Origin: Calendula officinalis
Taxonomy: Eukaryota > Streptophyta > Magnoliopsida > Asterales > Asteraceae
DNA: 64,000 nucleotides
Direction: 5' to 3'
NCBI GenBank assembly: GCA_963853835.1
Contig: OY970825.1
Span: 27,404,835 to 27,468,834, forward strand
Position numbers and translations under genes: made by a program. Positions 47,210 through 59,041 of the stretch are shown here, piece after piece (within the stretch, counting starts at the first letter, position 1; each line of letters starts with the position of its first letter). A model generated the notes under the pieces. It was not told the DNA's origin. It saw only the letters and a program-made list of their open reading frames with translations, and searched no databases.

Positions 47210-50200
47210 ATGGCTTCACCAACCAAAAAGGTGGTTTTAATTACCATTTTCTTTGGATTTTTTTTATTTTTTTTCATTTTCAACTTGTGAATTTGTGTTG
47301 ATTTTTCCATCTGGTAATTTGCATGAGCTTGTTATCGTTTGTTTACTTGAATCTGTGCTAAATTCTAGGTTGATCGAGAGAATATCAATGTAGCGATCAC
47401 TAATTGTAAAATATCTGATTAATTGTTGTTAACATGAAAAAAAAAAAATATAATATAAAAATATCAATTCTAGGTTTTGACTTATATTTTTTTTTTCGGT
47501 AACAAAAAAAAATGTATGAGGAAATGGCAGTGAGAAGGACTAAGGTGTTAAAAGGGTTGATCAATCAAATTCGGCCGATTTTCTAGTTAGGGTCCCTAAA
47601 ACATATCTTTTGTAGTTTTTTTTTATAGAGTACAAAATATAAAAATAAACCAATTAATTTTGTATGGTAATTAATGTACATATCTGATTTTTATTTTATT
47701 AATTCTGGTTAATTAAAAAAACCCTAGAATCACCATTTTTCCATAGCCCTTATCGAGTCTCGGGTTAGTTAGTGATGTTAAATACATGAAGTTATAAGAT
47801 CGTGTTAGGGTACGTGTTGGCCTCTTAGGGTGTAGCCAGCCGTTAAAGTACTAAGTGCGGTTAATGAGATGTTAATTTATTTATAAGCGATTAACGGATG
47901 TTTATTTTTGGAATATTAACGAGGTAGGAATCTAGCTACGTGAAGCGATATATCCTAATCATGTTTAGTTCATAATTAACATTAGTATAACCCTACTTTT
48001 GATAGCTCATCAAACCTTAACTGTGTTTAATATATATATTTAAACCAGTGACACATTCACATTATACTTATTTTTTACTAATATGATATGATTTTGCAGA
48101 TGCCAGTAAGTTATGAAGGGATGTCATGGGCAACAATATCATCTGCACCAGTGAGAAAAGTTGATCAAAATGACTTGTCAACTGTTGTAAGGGATAGATT
48201 GGAGAAATGCTCATTCTTTCAGGGAGATTCACTTATATTCCCATCTGAGGTACGTGGTCTTAATTTAAAGCTTTGATTATGCATCATAATGTGTTCCAAT
48301 TTCCTAATCATTGTTATTATAATAATTCCAATTCTTTTGGATTAATGTGTATATGAAATAAGATTTGAGTTTACTAATTTCTTTAGGAGTGAATTAAAAA
48401 TACTAGCAAGAACCTAGCAACGGTTACATATCACAAACCAAAAAGTTGTACGTTACGTACCAAATATAAGGATGCAAACGAGTCAAGTTGAGCTCGAGCT
48501 TGATCGGCTAGACTTACAAATTAATAATACACATACACGTGCATATATAGGCTCTAAAAACTTGATAGAACTCGAACCGAGCTATTAAAAGCTCGAGCTC
48601 AGCGCGTTAGATATTTTGAGGTCGTTTTGTCTGCTCGAGCTTAAACTCGATAAAAACTCGACTCGATCAAGCCGAGCTCGATAAAAGCCCAACTCGTTTA
48701 CAATCGTACCAAAGATCACCAAATCCAATGTGTTAGGTGCGCTAATTAGCTTCTATGTTGGCCTTTCGTTAGTCTAAACATTTTTGGAAAGGCGGTACTA
48801 ACTGTTGGTGATTTGTATCACCAGTATGATTTAAGTGTGTGAGATAGACTTGTTGACCGAATGTAATCTTAATAAATTTTGAACAAGTAAGGGTGGTGCG
48901 GAGCTAGTGAACACTTGTTTAAATTTGTTATAATTAAAAATCACTATACAAAAATCATAACACAACTTCAGAGTCATCTTCTTCAATGTACGGAAATCAT
49001 AACAAAAAATCATTCTATGTTCTAAAACTCTGATTTAATCCGATTGAAGATTTCGATAGTACAATCAAAATACTTTAATCTAAAAGTGATCATACACACG
49101 ACTTCAAAGTTATCCCAGCAAATGAAATCAATATAAATTTCTAACATTAACTAATGCAAATTGAGGAAAAAATTGATGATTGATATTCACAATAATTAAG
49201 ATCGGGTGGATGATCGTTTCACATCTTCTTTTGTGGCGTTTTACATGATTATTGGATATTTAGCTATCTGATGTTAATTAAGTTTCTTCTGGTAGTAAGA
49301 TGATGAACTAACTTGTTTGTAATTCTAATTTGCAGGAACTTGGGGACGACATGAAACGGCTAGGAAAGAAAATACTTCAGCATGAAGTAGATATAAAGTA
49401 TTTGAAGAATCTTAGAAACAACTCTGGCCTCAAGATTGCAGAATTGGAATGTATATCATACTCCAATGTTTTAAAAACTGGTTTTTAGATTGAACCAACC
49501 AATGCTTTGAATACGGTCGGACCGCATGAACCGGCCGGCTAAAACATATGATAATAATTAGTATTTATATATGATGCAATAATTATGTAAATTGGTACGG
49601 ATGCCAAAAAACTAGAAAAACACAAAACAAATAGGTTAAATAATTAAAATAAAATCTAAGACCTATTTTTCAACTAAATTTAATATTACTCATTTCTAAT
49701 TAATTTCTTGATCATGTATAATTGTTCATATATAGCCTTCATCATATTTTTGTAACTTATGTTTATGGGGACATGAATCTTGTAGCTTTTCTTGAAAAAC
49801 ACACGAATGAAGGCAAGACGGTTACCAACAACATGATTTCTGAGCTGGAAACAATTGAAAGTATTTTGCAACATGATAAATCAGCTGCTAGCATTCTGTG
49901 CAATCAGGGAGATCAAATGTCATCGATGAGTGATGTTCTTGGTGTCGTTGCTACACTTGGGAAAGTTGAAGACATTAATCTTAGCAGGTTGTAATTTTTA
50001 TACTATAAAAACTAATTTACACACCACAACCTATGGTACAATTTATAGAGTATTATAGTAGTTTATAAACTTCTACAATGTAGTAAAGAAAGTATTTATA
50101 TATATAGTAGTATAATAGAATCAACTCCCGTAACATATAATTAATAACATACTTCCTCCAATTCAAAATAAGTGCTACACTTTTACTTTCACGTTTTTTA

Positions 50201-51879
50201 TGCAAAACATTGTAATATAGATTATGATAGATTAAAGGGGATAATTAGTGAGGAAGAGTCCCACAATATGGTTGGGAATGACAAATTAATGATGATTAAT
50301 AAAATTAAGTAAGGATAAAATGATAATTTTATATAAAAAAATTTACCAAATAAGGAAAGTATAACACTTATTTTAAATCATCCATATAAGAAAAGTGTAG
50401 CACTTTCGGAGGATGTATATATTATCTAGTGAAAACATATTTATTGATTATGGGTGCTTATCGGGCCAAAACCGAACCGAACCGAACCGATAGAACCGAT
50501 AGAACCGATAACCGATAACGATGAATTTTCAAAACCGAAACCGAACCGATAACATGTTATCGGTTTCGGTTCGGTTCGGTTTCGGTTCGGTCCGGTTTCG
50601 GTTCGGTTATTTTAGGCCAAATGTTCTTCCTTTTCCGAAAACCGAACCGAACCGAACCGATAGAACCGATAACCGATAACGATGAATTTTCAAAACCGAA
50701 ACCGAACCGATAACATGTTATCGGTTTCGGTTCGGTTCGGTTTCTGTCGGTTTTCGGTTCGGTTTGGTTTTTTCGGTCCAAATGCTCACCCCTATTATTG
50801 ATATCCGTACTAGCTAGTTCATATATGTTCTCCTAATTCACTATCATTTTTTTTCTAACTTCTTGCTAGTTAATACATTTATTTTCTTTGCCGTTAAAAA
50901 AAACGTTTTATCAATACCAGACTTCTATCTGAGTACTTGGGACTCGATTCCATGTTGGCATTAGTTTGTAAGACATATGATGATGGTGTTAAAGTTCTCG
51001 AAACATATGACGAACAAGGCACCATCAATAAAAGAACCGGACTTTATGAGTGTGGAGCATCCATCGGAAAGAGTTTGGATGGACGATTTAAGGTGATATG
51101 TCTTGAGGATTTAAGGTACCAATATATATAATTTTCTGTCATCATATCCTATGTTGCATATTTGAGAATCATTCTGAGTATAACTTCCTAGTTCCTAATG
51201 TGTTACGTTTTTTATCCAGACCATATATTGGTGAGTTCATGCCTTATGATCCACAAAGGAGGCTTGATCTTTTGAAACCAAAGTTACCAAATGGTGAATA
51301 TCCAGAAGGGTTTCTAGGGTTTGCAGTGAATATGATCTATATTAATAGTGACTATTTATCTTTTGTCACAAATGATGGAGATGCAGGGCTTAGAGAGACT
51401 CTTTTCTATAGTCTCTTTTCGCGACTTCAAGTGTATAAAACGTGGAACAGCATGCTAGAGGCCCTCCCTCTTATATCCCACGGAGCCATATCTTTGGACG
51501 GTGGGATAATGAGGGCCTCTGGTGTTTTTACTCTTGGAGATCGGTAAGAAGTTAGATATATATCAATATATATTTATATATGCTTTTGAAGCTAATTCGT
51601 TTTGCTTATAATATTATCTTGATCGATCCATTTTGATTTATTTGATTTAGGGAAGATATAGATGTCCAGTTTGCAATATGTTCTCGGGATTCTTTTCTTC
51701 CCGAAGAATACATCGAGATGAAGAAAGAGCTATCGGAATTAAGATGGAAAAAGAACAATATAACGGACGATATCGCGAGGGAAGAAGATTCGTTAACTCG
51801 TGCGAGGATTGATTTCGAGGCGAAAAAAGAGGAGTTCGTTATGTCCTTGGCAAAAAGCTCAAAGAACGCAACATCTTAG
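47210..51879 (+). CDS. DMS3: DMS3-like protein of RNA-directed DNA methylation
   Basis: Seven exons: 47210-47230, 48100-48249, 49336-49450, 49786-49987, 50921-51115, 51220-51543, 51651-51879. All introns are GT-AG and the frame is continuous for 411 residues, close to the 420 of Arabidopsis DMS3. DMS3 is an SMC-hinge-like protein without ATPase that works with DRD1 and RDM1 to recruit Pol V in RNA-directed DNA methylation. The N-terminal part has VDQNDLSTVVRD and a coiled coil (residues ~58-95). The hinge-like part (~160-340) contains LGLDSMLALVC, RRLDLLKPKLPNGE, GFLGFAVNMI and GLRETLFYSLFSRLQVYKT. The Lys/Glu-rich tail includes KKEEFV. Exon 1 encodes only seven residues and exon 2 starts with another ATG, so the exact start is less certain. 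Introns 2 and 4 hold MITEs. Confidence 0.9.
48465..48705. mobile_element. hAT-like MITE in DMS3 intron 2
   Basis: About 241 bp flanked by the 8-bp direct repeat GTACCAAA (48457-48464 and 48706-48713). The ends read GGATGCAAACGAGT and ACTCGTTTACAATC, an imperfect inverted repeat, and the body is full of GAGCTCGA-type motifs. The 8-bp duplication is typical of hAT. Confidence 0.75.
50152..50415. mobile_element. Stowaway-like MITE in DMS3 intron 4
   Basis: 264 bp between TA dinucleotides. The ends CTTCCTCCAATTCAAAATAA and AGTGCTACACTTTT (near each end, inverted) pair imperfectly, and the right end is TTCGGAGGATG. TA duplication and CTCC-type ends fit Tc1/mariner Stowaway. Confidence 0.65.
50449..50794. 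mobile_element. hAT-like MITE full of ACCGAA repeats in DMS3 intron 4
   Basis: 346 bp flanked by the perfect 8-bp duplication TTATTGAT (50441-50448 and 50795-50802). Ends are TATGGGTGCTTA and TGCTCACCCCTA. The body is ACCGAA/TTCGGT simple repeat arranged as inverted blocks, including a ~70-bp stretch present twice (near 50490 and 50655), so it should fold. Minus-strand open frames over it are by-products. Confidence 0.8.
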
Positions 51880-51926
51880 ATGGCATACATCTTTAGGATG
51901 TATAAATTAAGTTGAAAAAAATAATA

Positions 51927-52123
51927 CTCCCTCCGTCCCATTTTAAATGTCCAGTATACTATTTTAATTTGTCCCACAAAGAGTGTCATTTCCTAAATTT
52001 CAACCAATCAAAAAACATTTAAGTGGAAAAGAGAAAATTTGATTGGTGACATTATATAATTAATGCACTTTTCTTAAACTGTGTGCTTTTTTGTAGTGGA
52101 CAATTAAAGTGGGACGGAGGTAG
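51927..52123. mobile_element. Stowaway MITE just downstream of DMS3
   Basis: 197 bp between TA duplications (51925-51926, 52124-52125), ends CTCCCTCCGTCCCA and GTGGGACGGAGGTAG. It begins 48 bp after the DMS3 stop codon, so it probably lies in the 3' UTR. Confidence 0.9.
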
Positions 52124-52125
52124 TA

Positions 52126-52675
52126 ATCGCTAAACTTGAAGAGAGATGATGCAAATAACTATAAAGAGGTTGTTAACTTAACATTGCATAATGTCCTAGC
52201 AAAACAATAACGATCTTTGAATGATGTTTTTATATTTCTTTTAATATTTAAAATGGGTATTTTTATTATAAAGGGCTTCCTGGTGGTCGAATTTATGCTT
52301 GTGATATATATGACTTAGATGTTATCGTGATAATTTCTTAACATTCATCTGACTATCTAATAAATGTTTATACACCGAAAGATTGAACTCAGTGAGATTG
52401 AACTCAGTGAGACTGAACTCAATGAGATCACTAGGAAGACTAGGCCACATTGTTTGCGATGTTCGAATGATTGTACTTGAAAATTTTGTCCAAAATCACA
52501 ATTTTTTAAACAATTATTCTTTTATGTATTTATCTTTTTTTTGCAGAAATTATTGTTAGCTTACTGGATTCAGAGAAAAATAATAGGAATTAAAAAATCA
52601 AGTATTATATAAACGCGGAAGGAAATTACAGGAAGAAAGTAGAAAGTGAAAAGGTAGAAAGAAAAAGAAATGAAA
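52126..52675. other. Intergenic stretch
   Basis: 550 bp between the Stowaway and the tRNA. Apart from a short GATTGAACTCAGTGA-type direct repeat near 52385-52420, I see nothing in it. Confidence 0.6.
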
Positions 52676-52747
52676 AGGTCCTACCGAGACTTGAACTCGG
52701 GTTACTGGATTCAGAGTCCAATGTCCTAACCACTAGACCATAGGACC
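52676..52747 (-). tRNA. tRNA-Gln (anticodon CUG)
   Basis: A 72-nt cloverleaf on the minus strand: acceptor stem GGTCCTA/TAGGACC, D-arm with TAGTGGTTA, anticodon stem-loop TTGGA-CTCTGAA-TCCAG with CTG at positions 34-36, and T-arm CCGAG-TTCAAGT-CTCGG. It decodes CAG. Box A and box B are normal and no intron is present. A T-rich pol III terminator (CTTTTTCTTT) follows on the minus strand. The discriminator base reads U. Confidence 0.93.
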
Positions 52748-53497
52748 AGCTGTATTTAGTTTGTTCTTTTATAGCTTATTAACTAAGAAATACTGAATAT
52801 AGCTTCCACTAACCATCTTTTACTTCCTTCTATGTAGCACTGCAATTAAGTAAATAAAAAAGCTTGTAAATTTTATTTTTAAGTGACCAAATTTATTAAT
52901 GAGAATGTTAACTGAAATTTGAGAAAGAACTAAAATTTCTATAGAAATTTGTTGCAGGTTTTCGAAAAAATAGAAGTTCAATACATCTTCTTCATTAAAC
53001 ACCGTTTTCTTCATTTCAACAACTTTGACTATTTTATTTATTTAGATAAAACAAATAAAATTTACCATTTCGACAAAATGAACCATTTCTATTTCATTCA
53101 ACCAAACAATACGTCATATTTTTCTGGTAGCATACACGTAATACTCTTAAAATATCACGTCACTGATTCAAATATTATATTCATCAAAGATATAATAATA
53201 TTAATAATAAATAGTACTAACAATAATAACGAAAATGGTGGCAGTAAATAAATTAAAATCGCTAAGTTTGTTACATTCTATTGTCATTAATCATCTGATC
53301 TTCCATCTGTCGGTTGTTTCCTCAGTCTATATCAATATCATTCTCCTCATTGCCTTCCATTTCTCGTTTCCAATTTCATTAATTCAATAATTAAATTGCT
53401 TTAATTCTCTCCAGCTCTCGATTTTCCCGGTGAAATATCTAGTTTACCGGCCGTCGGATCAATCGGCCATTGTTATATCTCTGCAAATTCTGTTATC
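52748..53497 (+). promoter_or_regulatory. Upstream region of the RABD2-like gene
   Basis: 750 bp, AT-rich; the last 200 bp are pyrimidine-rich and probably contain the transcription start and 5' UTR. I find no convincing TATA box. Open frames in this part have no recognisable domains. Confidence 0.5.
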
Positions 53498-56357
53498 ATG
53501 AGCATGAATCAGGAATAGTAAGTTATTGATCTCGTTTTTTTTCCTGTATCGTTTTTTATGACCTAAAATTTACGATTTCTCGTTGTAGATCTGATTATGT
53601 TGTTAATTGTTAGGAACGAGCATAAATTTTGTAGCGATTTGATTTTGTTTATTTAATCGGATCTCGCTTTTTTGTCGAAATTATGATGTAATTATGGTGT
53701 TTGCCTTTTTATTTTTCAATTGAACGTGTAAATTGTGATAGTAATAATAACAATAAATTTGTTAATCTTTGGTCGTTGAGATTACCGGTGAATTGAAATT
53801 TATAATATTCTGGTGTGAAATTTTGCTATCAGATGTATTGATTTATGAGATGAAAGCATATGGTGGAGCATTATAGTTTTTTGATAAACTGTAATTAAGA
53901 AGAATGTTTTTAGAATTTTGATATATATGTTGCTGCTACAAAATCTAAATTCAGTATTTTTCTGTTTAATACGGCAGAATGTGAAGTAACATGCTTTAAT
54001 GTAAACCGTTGCTTAGTAATTTGGGTATATGACATATGCTTCAACCCTTGCATGGCTGTGGGGTATGGAACCTTTTAGGACAATTTATTTATGCAATTAT
54101 GTTAATATTATCTTAATTTGTTATGAATGAGATCGAATATTAGGTTAACAAAAAAAGCTCTTGTCCACTAATTGTTGGTAGTTGGTCTAACAAGTATTGA
54201 AATTATTATGAATCTTTTCTACTTTGTTCAAGAATATTTACTTTTTCATCAACTGTAATACTTTATATGTCTATTGCAGTGATTACTTGTTCAAGCTTTT
54301 GCTGATTGGGGATTCAGGAGTTGGCAAATCTTGTTTACTGCTTAGATTTGCTGTAAGACAATTTGACATTTATATTAGCCTTTTAAGATGGTTCTTTACC
54401 TGCTAGACATGATTTTGAGAATTAGTTTGATCTTCAATAAATACAGTCCATAAGTCTCATCTATCTCAGTATACAGTATACCTTTTCCAAGATTAGGTCT
54501 GGGTTGAAACAGGCAACCTTTTAGTGCAGGTCTAAACGGGCCGGGTTGACCCACAACCACTTGTCCATTTATTAAAAAAAAATTATAAATAATCTATGTG
54601 TTAAATATGATTACGAAACCATCTGTTCTATTTCAAGTTTTTTTCTTTTCCCTCTTTTAGTAATAGACACCGCTTGATATATTGTGTATTCATATTTTAT
54701 TGATTTAATATTTTTATTACAGGATGACTCGTATCTCGACAGCTACATAAGCACAATCGGTGTTGACTTTGTAAGAATCTATTATTATACTAAATAAAAT
54801 ATTATTTACAATTTATGACGGTTGCTTTTGCATCATGAAATTTTATTTTCATCAAATATGCAGAAAATTCGCACCGTGGAGCAGGATGGAAAGACTATTA
54901 AGCTTCAAATCGTAAGGGATTTTTTCTGGAAGTTATTTATTAAAATTATGTCTGTATAAACTAATTTTCTACTTATTTGGAATATACAGTGGGACACAGC
55001 TGGACAAGAAAGGTTCAGGACAATCACTAGCAGCTACTACCGTGGGGCACATGGCATTATAGTATGTTTTTCAATTTCTCAATTCTCTTTAAGAACAATT
55101 AATGGTGGCGAAACGGGCTGGTCAAACATGTTGGGTAACGGGTCAAAACGGGTGGCCCACGAACACATTTATAAGTAATCTAACATTCTAACCCATTTGA
55201 CGCATCCTTTCTATTTAAATCCTTGAATTCAACCATCTGACCCGTTAAAGATAAATAGTAACACAAATCAACCCATTTATAAGTAAACGGGTCAAATCAA
55301 CCCGTTTTTTTCTCTCTTTTGCAGATAGTTTATGATGTGACTGACCTAGAAAGTTTCAACAATGTTAAGCAATGGTTGAGTGAAATTGACCGTTATGCAA
55401 GTGAAAATGTGAATAAACTTCTTGTTGGAAACAAATGTGATCTTACAGAAAGCAGAGCTGTCTCATATGACAGTGCTAAGGTAGTTATAAGATGCATGAT
55501 AGTTATTATAATATATTATAAATATTAATGTTGCAGTTGATATAATCTGATTGATGTGATTTTACTAGGATTTGTTTTTTTAATGTTTTTTAGGATATTC
55601 TATTTTTATGTAAGTTTATATTATTAAAATTGTATTTTCTTGATAAAATTGTGTAAAATCTATAATTTGTATTTTCAGGAATTTGCGGATGATATTGGTA
55701 TTCCATTTATGGAAACTAGTGCAAAAGATGCTACCAATGTTGAGCAGGCTTTTATGGCCATGTCTGCTGATATCAAAAACAGGTACCTCATATTTCTTGC
55801 CAATTTTCACATTATGTAACAAATTTAGCCCATTTCTTTATGTAACAAATTTAGCCCGTTTCACATCATGTGCCAACTTTCACCTTAGGAATGAGACGAT
55901 TTGGGTTGTGTTTTATTGCAAATAGGTCAATTAACAAAGTTAGCTGAAGGGGGTTAGTTGCCCAAAGTCCATTTCTTTATGTATACAACCTCCTTTTTTA
56001 TATTCAAGGATTAAATTATTACTTCAATTAATATTTTTTAATAAATAAGAAAGTTATTTCTGTCTAAGTTCTAACCAAACTGACCCAGACTGTTTTTACT
56101 CAAAACTAAAAATGACCCAATTCAACCCAAACCCGTTTTGGCATGTTTCTCAACCTGCCCGATAAGCCCAAACCCACTTAAATGGTGTTTCCAACCAATG
56201 GATCCAACTTTACCAATAATTCTTTTTTTTTTTGGCCTAAAAAACTGCGGTTTGTTGCAGGATGGCAAGTCAGCCCGGTGCAAACAACACGAGGCCACCT
56301 TCTGTGCAGCTTAAGGGGCAGCCCGTTGGGCAAAAGGGAGGTTGCTGCTCATCTTAG
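53498..56357 (+). CDS. RABD2: RABD2-type Rab GTPase (Rab1/Ypt1 group)
   Basis: Eight exons: 53498-53517, 54280-54352, 54723-54770, 54864-54911, 54990-55061, 55325-55480, 55679-55782, 56261-56357; all GT-AG, frame continuous, 205 residues. A second in-frame ATG at 53504 gives 203 residues, the usual family length, and may be the true start. RABD2 proteins govern ER-to-Golgi vesicle traffic. Seen here: P-loop GDSGVGKS (17-24), effector YISTIGVDF, WDTAGQE (64-70), NKCD (123-126), ETSAK (151-155) and the C-terminal CCSS for geranylgeranylation. The region around YDVTDLESFNNVKQW and MASQPG supports RABD2 over RABD1. Introns after exons 5 and 7 hold diverged GGGTCAAA/AACCCGTTT-rich stretches. Confidence 0.95.
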
Positions 56358-57151
56358 AATTTATCATTTTCCACGATTATCAATTATAAAAAATCACCAT
56401 GATTCCAATTGCATTTCAAGTTCTTTGCATTTCATTTTTCTCTAAGATATTATTTTTTAGTTATTCTTTCAAGATTATGATTCTTAAATTTTATTTTTTT
56501 TTAACGTCAAATCCTAATCTACTCCTAATTTCCAGTTATGTCCACAACGGGACTTGAACCCCCAACCTTAAGGTTGTGAGGCAAACACCATACCGGCTAC
56601 CACTATGCTAAAGGCCCATTGGCTATTCTTTAATATGTGTTTTATGCTGCAATTTTAGCCGAAAATGATGTTTGTTAGAACGTTTAGATATAAAGCATTT
56701 AGACATACTATGTCTTGGTTGAACTATGGTCAAAATAATATACGTTCTTGTCGTATATATAATTCTTTAAAAAATTGACAAAAGTTTATTTTAGAGCACT
56801 ATCATTCATTCATTTGTGACACAAAATGACGCTTCAGTTTTTGTCAAATTAATATCACATCAGCTGCACTCTAATTGGGATTTAACCGGCATATATATAT
56901 CATCAATCAATAACCAACTCTTGCATTTTAAGAAATTCCTTCTACAAATTTTGTATGCAATTTAGACTTTTTTAAAGCACTTAACAAAATCCAATTAAAA
57001 ACGAGACCAATTACTCACTTCTATCTTTCAACATCTAATCTAAACCAATCATATATATTTGGCTTCCATGTACGTTGATATTTATGACGTCATTAATTGG
57101 TGAATTTAGGCATTTACGCAACCAGTGAGACGTCAATTTCCATTGGCAGGG
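56358..57151. other. Intergenic stretch between RABD2 and ERF
   Basis: The two genes converge. The stretch contains the RABD2 3' UTR, a SINE at 56494-56617, and TGACGTCA at about 57086. Otherwise I see nothing. Confidence 0.6.
56494..56617 (-). mobile_element. tRNA-derived SINE, copy 1
   Basis: On the minus strand: GGGCCTTTAGCATAGTGG, then a box-A-like TAGTGGTAGCC, TTTGCCTC, box B GGTTCAAGTCC, GTTGTGGACATAA, a 3' part with AGGAGTAGATTAGG, and an A-rich tail. Copy 2 at 60298 shares every landmark. It is not a tRNA gene, since the stems do not close and the anticodon arm is poor. No clear target duplication is visible. Confidence 0.8.
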
Positions 57152-57901
57152 CTATTTGGGTAATTTTGGTGGCCTACAAATGCTCCACTTGTCCGACATC
57201 CGGGTCGGAGCCTCTATATGGATGATGGCACGCAACTTGGCATTTGTTTTATTTGTTGGAAGGTGATCGGCTTTGTACTTCGGGCTCCGATACTTTTGTA
57301 TTTCGCCTCTTCCGCTATCCGAAGCCGCCGGGTCAGGAGACCGCCTCTTTGACGTCACTCGAACCGGCTCCGGCTCATTCAAGCCGATTCTATGCGGGAA
57401 GTTTAACAAAGCCTTTGAGCCACGCATCCTGTAGGCGGCTCGGTCGTACGCAATCGCGGCTTCCTCAGCCATCTCATAAGTCCCAAGCCACACTCTGGCG
57501 CCATTTTTAGCCGGATCCCTTATCTCCGCTGCAAACTTCCCCCATGGCCGCTGCCTAACCCCGCGGTAATGTTTGCCCTTTTCCGGCAACGTCACCGCCA
57601 CCGAAGTTGTCGTGGTTTCAATCTTTTCTTCCACCTGAACCGCCACACTCAAAGCCGCTTCACTATTTTCTATCGGCTCGGCTTTAATCTCTTTAGCCGA
57701 GAAATTAAACGGCGTCCAACCAGCACTGACGGCGTCATGTAAAATGCCGTAAATCACCATATCCTCTGAGTCGTCAACTTTTAACGGTAAGTCGCCCCAG
57801 TTTTCAGATAAACATGGCATCAGGCTGCTAAAGCTGGTGCTTCGGAAAAACGCCGGAAGTTCGCCGAGATTAGTCGCCGAAAATGTTTCCGTTTGCATCA
57901 T
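57152..57901 (-). CDS. AP2/ERF transcription factor, ERF group IX-like
   Basis: 249 residues, no intron. One AP2 domain at about residues 111-168 (HYRGVRQRPWGKFAAEIRD, then WLGTYEMAEEAAIAYDRAA) with the Ala and Asp of ERF-type, so it should bind the GCC box. The N-terminal segment SEDMVIYGILHDAVSAGWTP resembles ERF1/ERF2 (group IX, B-3) proteins, which act in ethylene, jasmonate and defence responses. After KRRSPDPAASDSG the tail (KYRSPKYKADHLPTNKT, IHIEAPTRM) is unlike the Lys-rich ending I expect for this group and may be a divergent or shifted C-terminus. A TATA box on the minus strand lies about 78 bp upstream. Confidence 0.88.
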   Translation of the reverse strand: MMQTETFSATNLGELPAFFRSTSFSSLMPCLSENWGDLPLKVDDSEDMVIYGILHDAVSAGWTPFNFSAKEIKAEPIENSEAALSVAVQVEEKIETTTTSVAVTLPEKGKHYRGVRQRPWGKFAAEIRDPAKNGARVWLGTYEMAEEAAIAYDRAAYRMRGSKALLNFPHRIGLNEPEPVRVTSKRRSPDPAASDSGRGEIQKYRSPKYKADHLPTNKTNAKLRAIIHIEAPTRMSDKWSICRPPKLPK

Positions 57902-57975
57902 TTTTTGTCGGATTTTTAGGAGGATTCTATGAAGACTTGAAAGAAGACTTTTTGAAGAAAGAAGATAACGGTGGG

Positions 57976-57985
57976 TTTATATAGT
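57976..57985 (-). promoter_or_regulatory. TATA box of the ERF gene
   Basis: CTATATAAAC on the minus strand, 75-84 bp upstream of the ATG at 57901. The leader between has no upstream ATG that I noticed. Confidence 0.7.
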
Positions 57986-58065
57986 GACGGAAATTTATTA
58001 ACTCGTGGGGTAATATGGTAAATTAATTAATGATTTATTGGATTACACAATTAGTCCCTTAGTAC

Positions 58066-58607
58066 TTAGGGGTGAGCATAGCAGGGTACCCGCCGGTTCC
58101 GACCGGAACCGGAACCTCTTGTACCGGTTCCTCAATTTTCGGAACCGGAACCGGAACCTCCGGTTCCGGTGCCGGTTCCGGTTACCCTGTCTCTAAAATC
58201 GTAAAATTAAAATAAGATGCAAAGCTTAAATATTAATCATTTTTTGTCATTTTATCTACTAATCTTTGAATAATCATAAATTTCAAATACTTAAACATAT
58301 GATTGTCTAATTATTATATTGTTAAAACGCTATATTTAGACTAATTAATGACTAAACTCATTCAAAATTACACAAAATTTATCATATTATTAAAGTTGGA
58401 CATTAAATTTCTCAAATATATAATATTTTAACAAAAATAGACCGAATAATCGCCGGTTCCGGTTATCCACCGGTTACCGGTTCCTAAATTTTGAGAACCG
58501 GAACCGGAACCTCTTAGGGCGGTTCCATAATTTTAGGAACCAGAACCGGCGGTTCCAAAGCGGTTCCGGTTCCAATTCCGGTTACCCGCTTTTTCTGCTC
58601 ACCCCTA
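58066..58607. mobile_element. hAT-like MITE full of CCGGAA repeats
   Basis: About 542 bp. Ends TTAGGGGTGAGCA and TGCTCACCCCTA, flanked by CTTAGTAC and CTTAGTAG, an 8-bp duplication with one mismatch. Both ends are packed with GGTTCCGG/CCGGAACC repeats in inverted orientation; the middle is AT-rich. It has the same terminal motif as the MITE at 50449 but different internal repeats. It lies about 165 bp upstream of the ERF ATG. Confidence 0.75.
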
Positions 58608-58818
58608 CTTAGTAGTATCAATATTGACATCTTGTATCCCTTGATTATTTAATTTAACTCATATAGTCCCTTAATATGTAAAATCAATATGTTAGTAAGT
58701 TCTACTCATGCAAGGTTAGGAGAAAGGACAATTATGCAAATCTAGAGACCAATATTTAAAAGCTTTTTTCGATCTTTAAAATGGTTCACGTTAGTTTAAA
58801 ACGTTTCACTATCACAAA

Positions 58819-59041
58819 CAGAGGCGTCTCCAAGATTTTGAATACCCTGTGAGAAAACACGAAAATGAGCCCCTAAATACAAGATTTTTATAAAAAATTA
58901 GACTTTTTAATTTTTTTTTATTAAATTATTAAGTTGGCTTAAATTTTAATATTATATATAAGATATATATAAAAATTAGGCCCCTATAAAATATGGGTCA
59001 TGTGCGTCTGCACCTTTTGCACCTCCTCAAAGACACCCCTG
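58819..59041. mobile_element. hAT MITE with perfect 8-bp duplication
   Basis: 223 bp, ends CAGAGGCGTCTCCAAG and CTCAAAGACACCCCTG (inverted, imperfect), flanked by ATCACAAA on both sides (58811-58818, 59042-59049). No coding region. Confidence 0.9.

Noticed and set aside
50557..50781. Minus-strand frame rich in EPKPDRTE repeats
   Set aside because: By-product of the ACCGAA simple repeat in a MITE inside a DMS3 intron.
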